DNA from: Natronoarchaeum rubrum
Lineage (GTDB): Archaea > Halobacteriota > Halobacteria > Halobacteriales > Natronoarchaeaceae
NCBI RefSeq assembly: GCF_024494695.1
Contig: NZ_JANHDP010000002.1
Span: forward strand, 434,001-498,000
DNA: 64,000 nt
Direction: 5' to 3'
The stretch's first letter is position 1. The number at the start of each line of letters is the position of its first letter. The position numbers and the translations under genes were made by a program. Positions 40,699-50,130 of this stretch are shown piece by piece. Below the pieces are notes generated by a model. It saw only the letters and a list, made by a program, of their open reading frames with translations, was not told the origin of the DNA and searched no databases.

Positions 40699-41673
40699 AT
40701 GAACGTCGTCTCCCTGCTGCCCTCGGGGACCGAGATCGTCTACGCGCTGGGGATCGAGCCGGTCGGCGTCTCCCACGAGTGCGACGTCCCACCCGAGGCC
40801 GCCGCGAAGCCGTCGATCAACCGGTCGCGGATCGACGCCGAGGCGAGCAGCGAGGCGATCGACGAGCAGGTGCTACGGGCCGAGCGCGACCACGGCAGCG
40901 TCTACGAGATCGACGTCGAGGCGCTCGATCGGGTCGACCCGGACCTGATCGTCACGCAGGGGATCTGCGACGTCTGTGCGGTCGACTCGGTGCTGGTCGA
41001 GGACGCCGTCGACCGGATCGACGCCGAGCCCGACGTCCTCACCACCGACCCCCACAGCGTCGGCGACGTGCTGGCGGACATCGAACGGATCGGTCACGCG
41101 ACCGGGCGCGAGGAGCGCGCCGCGGAACTGACCGCCGACCTCGAAGCTCGGATCGACGCCGTGCGCGAAGCGACCGCCGACGTGCCAGACGCCGAGCGTC
41201 CAGAGGTGGCGATCCTCGACTGGCTGGACCCGGTGATGGTGGCGGGCCACTGGGTGCCCGAACTGGTCGAGTGGGCCGGCGGCGAGTACGGGCTGGCCGA
41301 TCCCGGCGCGCGCTCGCGCCCCCGGGAGTGGACGGAGATCCGCGAGCACGACCCCGACGTGCTGATCGCGGCACCCTGCGGGTTCGACCTCGACCAGACC
41401 CGCGAGAACCTCGACGACCTGACCGCGCGGCCGGGCTGGGACGACCTGCGCGCCGTCGAGGGCGAGCGCGCGTACGCGATGGACGGCCACGAGTTCGTGA
41501 ACCGGCCGGGACCGCGGCTGGTCGACACGCTCGAACACCTCGCGGCGCTGCTCCATCCGGATCGGATTTCGGCGTCCGGCGAGAGTCCGGTCGAGGATCG
41601 ATCCGGGCCGCCGGCCGACGTGGCGACGCCGCTCGGACGCCTCGCTGGTCGCGTCGGCGCGGAAGAACGGTAA
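40699..41673 (+). CDS. BtuF-like cobalamin/metal-binding protein without signal peptide
   Basis: The 324-residue protein has the two-lobed helical-backbone fold of class III substrate-binding proteins: VVSLLPSGTEIVYALGIEPVGVSHECD at the N-terminus, EALDRVDPDLIVTQGICDVCAV in lobe one, and EIREHDPDVLIAAPCGFDL in lobe two. There is no signal peptide or lipobox, and no ABC permease or ATPase gene is adjacent, so it is probably not a classical periplasmic-type receptor. Comparable cytoplasmic cobalamin-binding-like proteins occur in many archaea. The CDVC pair could bind a ligand or metal. ATG 40699 gives the family start. Confidence 0.82.
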   Translation: MNVVSLLPSGTEIVYALGIEPVGVSHECDVPPEAAAKPSINRSRIDAEASSEAIDEQVLRAERDHGSVYEIDVEALDRVDPDLIVTQGICDVCAVDSVLVEDAVDRIDAEPDVLTTDPHSVGDVLADIERIGHATGREERAAELTADLEARIDAVREATADVPDAERPEVAILDWLDPVMVAGHWVPELVEWAGGEYGLADPGARSRPREWTEIREHDPDVLIAAPCGFDLDQTRENLDDLTARPGWDDLRAVEGERAYAMDGHEFVNRPGPRLVDTLEHLAALLHPDRISASGESPVEDRSGPPADVATPLGRLAGRVGAEER

Positions 41674-41712
41674 GTTCGACGCCGCGACGGGCCGGCCTAT
41701 CGCCCCTCGCTG

Positions 41713-41871
41713 TTACCAGACCCGGACGATCGGCGTGTCGCAGTCCGGACAGACGAGCGCGTCGGTGTCCTTGTACTCCTCGCGTTGGAGTTCTCCCGAG
41801 CACTCCTCCGTCCACGGACATTCGTCGCCCTCCAGGTCCCGGAGGACGGTCCGGCGATCGACGGTCGCCAC
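41713..41871 (-). CDS. small zinc-ribbon-like protein (DUF7838-like)
   Basis: The 52-residue protein, with a GTG start at 41871, reads VDRRTVLRDLEGDECPW at the N-terminus, then Cys in EECSGEL and a second knuckle CPDCDTPIVRVW at the C-terminus. This matches a family of about 50-residue haloarchaeal zinc-ribbon proteins (recalled as DUF7838). The first knuckle reads C-P-W-T-E-E-C rather than the usual CxxC, so metal binding there may be altered. The long frame above it is not coding. Function is unknown. Confidence 0.65.
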   Translation of the reverse strand: MATVDRRTVLRDLEGDECPWTEECSGELQREEYKDTDALVCPDCDTPIVRVW

Positions 41872-42367
41872 GATCAGACACCTCCGGCGACGGCGTGCGG
41901 TTGCGGCGTCGGTGCAGCGAGCTGACGGCGGAGTGAGCGTATCGACATGGTGCTGGCGTACCGGGGTTCGGTTCCCCGGCGTACTCCTTCCGACTTCGAG
42001 CCGAAGCCGGTTTGTTATACGCAGAGTGTCGCACTCCTCTGTGCGAGTGCCTTCGAATAACTCCGGCTTTCGTGTCGCCGCGCCAGGACCGCGAGTTCGC
42101 GTGCGGGGAGCGACTGGGTTCCCGCCGCGGATCGCCGGCCCGGATCTCGAACCGGGCTGGACGCCGTCGTAGAGCCGTGATCCTCCGAGAGTAGGTCGCT
42201 CCCCGAGGGCTGCCTGCAACGTATTGATCCGATTAACTACTCTCGCGGACGAGTAATCCGATATTGTCGTCGATCGCTGGACGCGATAGTCGGCGCCGTG
42301 GCTGTTTCGGGGCACCGTTCCGGCGACACTGCAAGCCTTTTTCAGTGCGACGGCCGTCCGAACGGGT
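41872..42367. other. 496-base noncoding region with a long imperfect inverted repeat
   Basis: No gene is supported. A strong hairpin lies at about 41958-41984 (CGGGG/CCCCG with a 7-base loop and GTAC outer arms). A larger imperfect inverted repeat spans 42002-42072: CGAAGCCGG pairs with CCGGCTTTCG, GTTAT (42014-42018) with ATAAC (42057-42061), and inside either GCAGAG/CTCTGT or GCACTC/GAGTGC can pair, but not both. GCCCGG/CCGGGC at about 42147-42168 is a third hairpin. This could be a structured RNA or a remnant element. The last part carries the cyclophilin promoter. Confidence 0.45.
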
Positions 42368-42910
<543 letters not shown>

Positions 42911-43298
42911 CGACGCCGCCATCGAACGACCGCGACCGCCGTCTCGACTCCATTCTTCGCGCGACGCCGACGTTCCGATAGCTCCGGCGCCGAATTTCGG
43001 CGGCGTGCAGCGGCCCGCACGGCGTCCGGCACCGCCGCTATCGACCGTCGATTTCCCGACCGACCGCGTTCGACGTTCGTCCAGTCTTTCGCCGTTCCCG
43101 CCCGGAGCAATCCGCCGTTGAACCGCTCGAAGAGCATTTAGGTCCTAGTACATTCGACGTTCTCCCGACGATCCGAAGAATAACACTATTTGTTAAAGAG
43201 GCACTTCTATAAGTGAACATCCAGTACCTAATGACGTGAAAACGCGGACGTTTGGTTAATCCATCCGCCGATGCCGACACAGACGATACCCCCCAACC
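42911..43298. promoter_or_regulatory. nitrite reductase upstream region
   Basis: The stretch is 388 bases without a gene. GCCGAA/TTCGGC (42989-43001) may end the cyclophilin transcript. Toward nirA the sequence becomes A/T-rich, with an inverted repeat TAACA-N5-TGTTA (43181-43195) just ahead of a TATA-like TCTATAAG at 43207-43214. Predicted transcription start near 43235 leaves a leader of about 60 bases before the ATG at 43299. The repeat position ahead of the TATA box suits an activator. Confidence 0.45.
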
Positions 43299-45071
43299 AT
43301 GCCAAACAAGAAAGAGAAGTGGAAGGACGGAATGTACGGCGACGAAGTGCGCGAGAAGCTCCTCGAGTTCGCTGAGGAGGGCTGGGCGTCGATCCCCGAG
43401 GACGAGAAGGACATGTGGTTCTCCCGGTTCAAGTTCTGGGGCGTGTTCCACCAGCGCTCGGGCCAGGAGAGCTACTTCATGATGCGGCTCACCAACTGCG
43501 ACGGGATGCTCGAACCCGGACAACTCCGGGCGATCGCGGAGGTCGCCGACGAGTACGCCAGAGGCCCCGTCGAGAATCCCGAGTTCGGCGACGCGTGGAT
43601 CGACTTCACGACGCGCCAGTCGGTCCAGCTCCACTGGCTCAAACTCGAAGACGTCCCCGAGATCTGGGACAAGCTCGAGTCCGTCGGCGTCACGACGCGC
43701 TCGGCGGGCGGCGACACGATGCGCAACATCTCGGGCTGTCCCGTCGCCGGCAAGGACGAGCACGAGCTCGTCGAGACGCGCGAACTGCTCGACCGCCTGC
43801 AGGAGGACCTGCGCGGCGACGACGCGCTCGCGAACATGCCCCGGAAGTTCAACATTAGCGTCACGGGCTGTTGCGAGGGCTGCGCGCAGGACTCGATCAA
43901 CGATGTCGGGCTCGAACCCGCGGAAAAGGAGATCGACGGCGAGTCCGTCCGCGGGTTCAACGTCCGCGTCGGGGGCGGTCTGGGCGGTCGCGAGCCTCGC
44001 GAAGCCCGCGAACTCGACGTGTTCGTCACGCCGGACAACGCCTACGAGCTGGTTCGGGGCTTCGTCGAGCTGTACCACGCCCTGGGCAACCGCGAAAATC
44101 GCAACAAGAACCGCGCGCGCTTCTTCGTCGACGACTGGGGCACGACCAAGATCCGGAAGGTACTCGACGAGCACTACGTCGACTTCGAGCTCCGGGAGGC
44201 CGGCGAGGACGTCCGCGACGAGTACACCTACAACGCGGGCCGGCCGGTTCAAGCTGGAAAGAACGACCACGTCGGCGTCCACGACCAGCCCGACGGCCGC
44301 AACTACGTCGGCCTGAGCGTGCCGGTCGGCCGGATCACGTCCGAGGAGGCGATCGAACTCGTCGACCTCGCCGAGGAGTACGGCTCGGGCGAAGTGCGGC
44401 TCACCCGCCGCCAGAATCCGATCATCATGGACGTCCCCGACGAGGCCCTCGACGACCTGCTCGCCGAGCCGTTGCTGGAAACCCACAAGCCGGAGCCGAA
44501 CCCGTTCCAGCGCGGCGCCGTCGCCTGCACGGGCACGGAGTTCTGCGGCCTCGCGCTCACGGAAACGAAGGCGCGCATGGCTCGGATGCTGCGCTGGCTT
44601 CGCGCGAACGTCGACCTGCAGGACGACGTCGAGCGCATCAAGATCCACTACTCGGGCTGTACGGCCGACTGCGGGCAGGCGATGACCGCGGACATCGGCC
44701 TGCAGGGGATGCGCGCCCGGAAGGACGGCGAGATGGTCGAGGCGATGGACGTCGGCGTCGGCGGCGGCATCGGCGAGGAGCCGACCTTCATCGACTGGAT
44801 CCGCCAGCGCGTCCCCGCCGACGAGGTGCCGGGGCTGATCAAGAACCTCACCCAGGCCTTCGCCGCCCACCGCCAGGAGGGCCAGACGTTCCGCCAGTGG
44901 GTCGAGGCCACCGGCGAGGAGGCGCTGGTCGAACTGGCCGAACCCGAGGAGGCCGACGGCTACGAGGACCCCTGTCTCAACGACGCCAAGCAGTCGTGGT
45001 ATCCCTTCGCCGACGGCGAAAGCCCCGCGCCGACCGATCCGAGCGGCGAGCCGCTTCCGTCCGACGATTAA
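43299..45071 (+). CDS. nirA: ferredoxin-dependent assimilatory nitrite reductase
   Basis: The 590-residue siroheme/4Fe-4S enzyme has two ferrodoxin-like and two siroheme half domains. The cluster and siroheme cysteines are all present: Cys410 and Cys416 in ACTGTEFCG, Cys454 and Cys458 in YSGCTADCGQ. It probably reduces nitrite to ammonia with six electrons from ferredoxin in the cytoplasm; sulfite reductase of the same superfamily is the alternative, but context (FNT transporters and a ferredoxin at 54-56.6 kb) favours nitrite. The haloarchaeal name nasD is also used. No nitrate reductase gene is in the window. It is followed by dabA after 252 bases. Confidence 0.9.
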   Translation: MPNKKEKWKDGMYGDEVREKLLEFAEEGWASIPEDEKDMWFSRFKFWGVFHQRSGQESYFMMRLTNCDGMLEPGQLRAIAEVADEYARGPVENPEFGDAWIDFTTRQSVQLHWLKLEDVPEIWDKLESVGVTTRSAGGDTMRNISGCPVAGKDEHELVETRELLDRLQEDLRGDDALANMPRKFNISVTGCCEGCAQDSINDVGLEPAEKEIDGESVRGFNVRVGGGLGGREPREARELDVFVTPDNAYELVRGFVELYHALGNRENRNKNRARFFVDDWGTTKIRKVLDEHYVDFELREAGEDVRDEYTYNAGRPVQAGKNDHVGVHDQPDGRNYVGLSVPVGRITSEEAIELVDLAEEYGSGEVRLTRRQNPIIMDVPDEALDDLLAEPLLETHKPEPNPFQRGAVACTGTEFCGLALTETKARMARMLRWLRANVDLQDDVERIKIHYSGCTADCGQAMTADIGLQGMRARKDGEMVEAMDVGVGGGIGEEPTFIDWIRQRVPADEVPGLIKNLTQAFAAHRQEGQTFRQWVEATGEEALVELAEPEEADGYEDPCLNDAKQSWYPFADGESPAPTDPSGEPLPSDD

Positions 45072-45273
45072 TCGGTCTCGAGTGCCCGTACGGGCCGAGA
45101 TGCCGCAGTCCCTGACGGGCAGTCCGACGACTGACGACGCTCGTTTTCCGGCCGACGCCGTCGCTTCGCTCCGAGATCTGACGAGCCTCCGAACAGCCCC
45201 GCTCGTGCGCTGTCCGGATCGGAATGAATCCCGATTCGCGATAATAGTGTTTTAGGACGTACGCGGATTAATA

Positions 45274-45287
45274 CTGTATTCATACAG
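45274..45287. promoter_or_regulatory. 14-base palindrome in the dabA promoter
   Basis: CTGTATTCATACAG is a near-perfect palindrome (six-base arms around TC). It lies directly upstream of a CTTATC TATA-like box at about 45292-45297, which is 26-32 bases before the dabA ATG. The position fits a regulator site. The right-arm word ATACAGA recurs ahead of dabB (about 48124-48130). Confidence 0.5.
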
Positions 45288-45323
45288 AACTCTTATCTGA
45301 TAGACTACGTTCGTCCAGTACAA

Positions 45324-47978
45324 ATGAGAGAAGATAGCCAGACGGGCACGGTCGGGCCGCACTCGGTGCGCGCTCGCGTCGACAACGCGGCCGAGAGCAT
45401 CGGCCGGGTCTGGCCGCTGTACGCCGACGTGGCGGCCAACCCGCTATCGGGGTTCGAGGATCTACCCTTCGACGAGGCGGTGACGCAGGGCGAAACGCTC
45501 TACGGCGGCCGCGGCTACCCTTCGGCCGACTACTTCCGGCGGGCCTGGGAGCGCGGCGAGATCGACCCCGAACTGCTGTCCGAGCGCCTCGCGGACGCCG
45601 GGATCGAGGACGACCCCGAGGCGCTGCTCGATCGGATGGCCGACGCCGAGGACGACTCGACGGGCGAAGCTGAGGACGTCCCCCTCGACCGACTGCTCTC
45701 GAAGTGGCTCGCCGCCTTCCTCGATCAGGGCGAGACCGCGTGGGCCATGCCGAACCGGGAGGCGGGGTTCTACGAGGCCTGGAGCGCCCTCGCGAAGTAC
45801 GATGACGACATCCCCGCGTCGGAGACCCCGGTTGCGGCCTTCCACCGCGACCGGCTGACCGACCTGCCCGACACCGCGATGGAGGCGCTGTACGCCGTCC
45901 TCGCGGACCACTCCGAGGAGCGCTGGGAGGAGATCTTCGAGCACCACCTCGCCGCGCTGCCGGGGTGGACCGGGCTGATCAAGCAGCGCGAGCAAGACGA
46001 GAACAACCCCTGGCAGGACGCCTACCCGATCACGCTCGTCGACTACCTCGCGGTGCGCCTGATCCTCGCCAAGCACATGGGCGAGCCGATCGCGCCCGAG
46101 GCGAGCGCCGAGTCCGCGGGAGACGCGGACGAAGTGCCGTCGCTCCCCGAGATCTGGCTCGACGCCTGGGAGGAGAGCTACCGCCGAGACCTCGTCGACG
46201 CCGTCGACGCGTCGGTCGGCGTGTCGACGTCGGGTTCCGAGACGGACGCCGACGCGCCGACGCCAAGGTCCGCCGACGCCGCGGCGGCGACGGCGTCGCC
46301 CGACGGCGGCGAAACGGTGGTCGATGCCGATGCGGAATCGGCGTCCGGCGGCGACGCTGCGGCGACGGACGCTCAGTTGGTGTTCTGCATCGACACTCGC
46401 TCGGAGATCATCCGTCGCCACGTCGAGGACGCCGGCCCCTACGAGACCCACGGGTACGCCGGCTTCTTCGGCATCCCGATCAGACACGAGGAGTACGGCG
46501 AGCACGTCTCGACCGACTCCTGTCCGGTGATGGTCGATCCCAAACACCGCGTCGCCGAGCGTCCGACCGAGGACGCGCCGGCCGAGCGCCACGATCGCTG
46601 GAGTTCGCTGTCCCACGCGGGCCACAAGCTGATGAAGTCGCTCAAAAACGACGTCGCGGGCGCGTTCGGCTTCGTCGAGGGCGCCGGCGGGTTCTTCGGC
46701 GCGGCGCTAACCGCCCGGACCCTGCTGCCCTCGCGGATGTACGATCTCGGGGAGAACGCGGGCGCGCCGCGGAACGAGGCGTTCTGCGAGCCCGGCGTCG
46801 ACCATCCCGACGAGGCGGGCGAGGACGACTCTGAACCCGGGGCCGCGTCGCCGCCCGCCGACGAACTGGCGTCGGAGACGGCCGCCGAGGAGACGCTCGC
46901 GCTCGAACCCGAACACGACCTCCCGTCGGGGATCTCGACCGAGCAGCGCACCTACTACGCCGAGGCCGCGTTCGACCTGATGGGCTGGGACGAGTTCGCG
47001 CCGGTCGTCGTGTTCGCCGGCCACGCCAGCCAGACGGTGAACAACCCCTACGAGTCCAGCATCGACTGCGGCGCCTGCGCCGGCAGCTCCGGCGTCCCGA
47101 ACGCCCGCGCGCTGGCCGAGATCTGCAACGATCCCGAGGTTCGCGCGACCCTGCGCGACCGCGGGCACGAGATCCCCGAGGAGACGGTGTTCGTCGCCGC
47201 CGAGCACAACACGACGACCGACGAGGTCACCCTCTTTGCCGACGAGAGTGCCCGCGAGCGCCATCCCGATGTCTTCGATCGGCTCGAAGCGGACCTCGAG
47301 ACGGCCCGCGAGGGTGCGACCGCAGAGCGCGTCAAGACGATCGACGGCGAGGCGCCGGCCGAGAGCGCTCGCGAGACCGAGCGCCGCGCGGCCGACTGGG
47401 CCGAGCCCCGACCCGAGATCGGCCTCTCGGGCAACGCCGGGTTCGTCGTCGGTCGCCGCGAGCTGACCAGCGACGCCGACCTCGACGGCCGGGCCTTCCT
47501 CCACACCTACGACTGGGCGGCCGACCCCGACGGCGACGCTTTGGAGAACATCATGGTCGGTCCGCTCGTGGTCGTCCAGATGATCAGCGCCCAGTACTAC
47601 TTCTCGACGGTCGACAACGACGTCTACGGGAGCGGCACGAAGGTCACGCACAATCCCGTCGGGAAAGTCGGCGTCTACCAGGGCAACGGCGGCGACATCC
47701 GGATGGGGCTGCCGTTCCAGTCGCTCCACGACGACGCCGGCGAGGCGTACCACTCGCCGCTGCGCCTGACGACGCTCATCCAGGCGCCCGTCGAGCGCGT
47801 CGAGCGAATCCTCCGCGAGAACGAGGCGGTCCGCCGGCTCTTCGACAACGGCTGGCTGAAGCTGACCGTGCTGGATCCCGAGCGGGCCAATCAGGCCTTC
47901 CACTACCGGGGCGATCTCCAGTGGGACGCCGAGCGGGACGCCGCCACCGCCGCTGCGTCGCCGGCGTCCGCGGACTGA
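45324..47978 (+). CDS. dabA: DabA: inorganic carbon accumulation subunit (DUF2309)
   Basis: The 884-residue protein is related to beta-carbonic anhydrase. The four zinc-type ligands of the family are all present with the right spacing: Cys355 and Asp357 in LVFCIDTRSE, His567 in VVFAGHASQT and Cys582 in SSIDCGAC. In bacterial DAB complexes DabA converts CO2 to bicarbonate while coupled to a cation-conducting partner, so bicarbonate accumulates. The protein is soluble and peripheral to the membrane. An Asp/Ala/Ser-rich insertion (about 300-350) just before the first ligand and another near 495-530 are haloadaptive additions. The usual bacterial order is dabB then dabA; here dabA comes first, with dabB 194 bases downstream. 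The ATG at 45324 follows a promoter palindrome. Confidence 0.92.
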   Translation: MREDSQTGTVGPHSVRARVDNAAESIGRVWPLYADVAANPLSGFEDLPFDEAVTQGETLYGGRGYPSADYFRRAWERGEIDPELLSERLADAGIEDDPEALLDRMADAEDDSTGEAEDVPLDRLLSKWLAAFLDQGETAWAMPNREAGFYEAWSALAKYDDDIPASETPVAAFHRDRLTDLPDTAMEALYAVLADHSEERWEEIFEHHLAALPGWTGLIKQREQDENNPWQDAYPITLVDYLAVRLILAKHMGEPIAPEASAESAGDADEVPSLPEIWLDAWEESYRRDLVDAVDASVGVSTSGSETDADAPTPRSADAAAATASPDGGETVVDADAESASGGDAAATDAQLVFCIDTRSEIIRRHVEDAGPYETHGYAGFFGIPIRHEEYGEHVSTDSCPVMVDPKHRVAERPTEDAPAERHDRWSSLSHAGHKLMKSLKNDVAGAFGFVEGAGGFFGAALTARTLLPSRMYDLGENAGAPRNEAFCEPGVDHPDEAGEDDSEPGAASPPADELASETAAEETLALEPEHDLPSGISTEQRTYYAEAAFDLMGWDEFAPVVVFAGHASQTVNNPYESSIDCGACAGSSGVPNARALAEICNDPEVRATLRDRGHEIPEETVFVAAEHNTTTDEVTLFADESARERHPDVFDRLEADLETAREGATAERVKTIDGEAPAESARETERRAADWAEPRPEIGLSGNAGFVVGRRELTSDADLDGRAFLHTYDWAADPDGDALENIMVGPLVVVQMISAQYYFSTVDNDVYGSGTKVTHNPVGKVGVYQGNGGDIRMGLPFQSLHDDAGEAYHSPLRLTTLIQAPVERVERILRENEAVRRLFDNGWLKLTVLDPERANQAFHYRGDLQWDAERDAATAAASPASAD

Positions 47979-48172
47979 GAACCGACCGTTCGGAGCGTCC
48001 CTGCCGGCCCCTTCTTTTACCGGACTGCGTACGGTCACCGAATGCACAACGACAATCGGACGTTCGGGCGGGATTAGTTCGTATTACGCGATGTTTTAGG
48101 AGTTTTACCACCGCAGTTGGTCTTATACAGAGGATTTAACCTCTTCAATGGGCATTTGATGGATAGAAACGG

Positions 48173-49606
48173 ATGTCCGCCAAACGAACGTCCCGGTTGC
48201 CGACGGTACTGAGTCGCCTCGTCTGGTCGCTGTTCGTCGCGAACGTAGCGTTCGCCGCGTGGATGGCCGGTCCCGGCGACGAGTTGACGATCGACGGCAT
48301 CGTTCACCTCGACGGGTTGACCGCGGTCATGTGGGTAGCGGTCGCCTTCTTCAGCGGGATCGTCCACAGCTTCTCGCGGCGGTACATGGCCGCCGATCCG
48401 GACGTCGAGCGCTTCTTCGGGCTCGTCTTCTTGCTGACGCTGGTCGTCATGCTGCTGACGGCGGCGGATCACGTTGCCCTCTTTGTCTTGGCGTGGATGT
48501 CGATGGGGCTGATCATGGCCGACTTGATCGGCCATGTCCGCGACTGGCCGCAGGCCGACGCCGCGGGCGGGCTCGCGCGCTGGTACTTCCTCGCGGGGAG
48601 CATCCTGCTCGGAGCCGGACTGGCGGTGCTCGCCTCGGCGACCGGGAAGACCGCAATCTCGGGAATTCTGGCGAACGTGGAGGGTCTCTCGCCCGCGACC
48701 ACCGCGGTGGCCGCCGGACTGATCCTGAGCGCCGCGATGATCCAGTCCGCGCTGTTTCCGTTCCACAACTGGCTGCTGTCCTCGATGACCGCGCCGACGC
48801 CGGCCTCGGCGATGATGCACGCGGGGTTCGTCAACGCCGGCGGCGTCCTGCTGAGCCGGCTGGCGCCCGTGTTCGCCGGCGACGTCGTCATCATGCTCGT
48901 GGTCGTCGTCGCCGGCGCGGTCAGCGCCGTGCTCGCGCAGGCGTGGATGCTGGTCAAGCCCTCCGCGAAGGGCCGGCTCGGCTGCTCGACCGTGGCCCAG
49001 ATGGGATTTATGATCCTGCAGTGCGGCCTCGGCTTCTTCGCCGCGGCCGTCACGCACCTGATCGTCCACGGGTTCTACAAGGCGTACATGTTCCTCTCGG
49101 TCGGCTCGCGCGTCGAGAAGGTCCCGCCCAAGAAGTCTAAGACGAGCGCCGGATCGAAGGTCCTCACGTTCGGCGTCGGCGTCCTCGCGGCGGTCGCCGC
49201 CGGCGTGCTGTTCGCCCAGCTCACCGGCAAGAGTCTGACCGGACCCGGGACGGGCGTGTTCCTCACCGCGATCGTCGTGCTCTCGGCGCTGCGCGGGACT
49301 CGAACGCTCGTCGAGCAAGCGTCGCTGTCGCCGCTGGCCCGCGCGGTCGCGATCCCGCTGTCCCTGCTGCCCGCCGTCGCGCTGTACGCAGGGATCTACA
49401 ACGGCATCTCGGCGATGATGGGCGGGCTGCCGATGATCCATCCCCACCTGGAGATGACGCCGATCCACTGGCTCGTGCTGGGGCTGTTCGTCCTCGGCCA
49501 CCTCGCGCTCGAAACCGGCTGGCACCGCGACAACGGCCGGCTCTACGTCGCGCTGCTGAACTCCTCCCAGCCCGATCCGGCGACGATTCCGACGCGGAGC
49601 GAGTAG
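48173..49606 (+). CDS. dabB: DabB: NuoL/MrpA-type membrane partner of DabA
   Basis: The 477-residue polytopic protein has about 12 transmembrane helices. The core is that of proton-conducting NADH dehydrogenase subunits L/M/N: LFPFHNWLLSSMTAPTPASAMMHAGFVNAGGVLL (about 197-230) holds the conserved helix-break and His/Lys residues, and LGCSTVAQMGFMILQCGLGFFAAAVTHLIVHGFYKAYMFL is the second half. No other complex I genes are nearby, and the position after dabA marks it as DabB, which supplies cation flow to drive CO2 hydration. It may have its own promoter: a TTATAC box lies about 45 bases before the ATG. Confidence 0.92.
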   Translation: MSAKRTSRLPTVLSRLVWSLFVANVAFAAWMAGPGDELTIDGIVHLDGLTAVMWVAVAFFSGIVHSFSRRYMAADPDVERFFGLVFLLTLVVMLLTAADHVALFVLAWMSMGLIMADLIGHVRDWPQADAAGGLARWYFLAGSILLGAGLAVLASATGKTAISGILANVEGLSPATTAVAAGLILSAAMIQSALFPFHNWLLSSMTAPTPASAMMHAGFVNAGGVLLSRLAPVFAGDVVIMLVVVVAGAVSAVLAQAWMLVKPSAKGRLGCSTVAQMGFMILQCGLGFFAAAVTHLIVHGFYKAYMFLSVGSRVEKVPPKKSKTSAGSKVLTFGVGVLAAVAAGVLFAQLTGKSLTGPGTGVFLTAIVVLSALRGTRTLVEQASLSPLARAVAIPLSLLPAVALYAGIYNGISAMMGGLPMIHPHLEMTPIHWLVLGLFVLGHLALETGWHRDNGRLYVALLNSSQPDPATIPTRSE

Positions 49607-49749
49607 CGCAGGCGATCGACGGGACCGTGCGATCCTCTTTTTTGGTTGCATTCGGCGTGCCCCGACCACTCCGTAAAAGCGCGTATCCCAGACGACCAAC
49701 GAACATCTCTACGCATACATCTTTATGACGGGTGAAACAATCGTCGTGC

Positions 49750-50130
49750 ATGCCCGAGCATCAGGGATGGATCGTCACTGAGATCGCCGACGACGGCGAC
49801 CCAGATGCTGTGATGAAGAGCATGGTCGACGAGCGCCATCCGAATCGGTTCACCGGCCAACAACAAGGGTCGTCGTTGGTCGTCTACGACAACAACGTGA
49901 CGACCAGCCCCGTCGAGTCGATGTTGCAGTCGGTCTCCAGTCATCTTGATCGAGTCGTTATCGTGGAATCGATCGAAGGCGGGGAGGGACAGACGAGGAG
50001 CAGGTATTACGAAGTCGAAGACGACCGGCTCGGGGATCCAGTCGACGAACTGTCCACTATCAGCCGGTGGTTCGTCGAATCGCACTTCGATTACTACGCG
50101 ACTCACTACGGAATCGATGGCGCGCTCTGA
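49750..50130 (+). CDS. small hypothetical protein preceding a HEAT-repeat protein
   Basis: The 126-residue acidic protein has no recognised family. Its N-terminus reads MPEHQGWIVTEIADDGD, the middle VVIVESIEGGEGQTRSRYYEVED is beta-rich, and the C-terminus SRWFVESHFDYYATHYG is aromatic. A CTTTATG box at 49721-49727 predicts a leaderless mRNA starting at the ATG 49750, which is preferred over the in-frame GTG at 49732. The stop codon overlaps the start of the next gene by 14 bases, so both are translationally coupled and probably act together. Confidence 0.65.
   Translation: MPEHQGWIVTEIADDGDPDAVMKSMVDERHPNRFTGQQQGSSLVVYDNNVTTSPVESMLQSVSSHLDRVVIVESIEGGEGQTRSRYYEVEDDRLGDPVDELSTISRWFVESHFDYYATHYGIDGAL

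Noticed and set aside
41958..41990. T-arm-like hairpin suggesting a tRNA on the plus strand
   Set aside because: The loop lacks the conserved A of the T-loop, and no matching acceptor, D or anticodon arms could be folded around it.
42145..42170. T-arm-like hairpin on the minus strand
   Set aside because: The closing pair of the T-stem would be G-U instead of the invariant G-C, and no cloverleaf could be built.
43038..44870. 610-codon frame antisense to nirA
   Set aside because: Same codon-bias shadow; the sense frame has all four cluster cysteines.
49946..50116. upstream extension of the HEAT-repeat protein
   Set aside because: It would overlap the small upstream gene almost fully; the coupled ATG at 50117 starts the repeat region.
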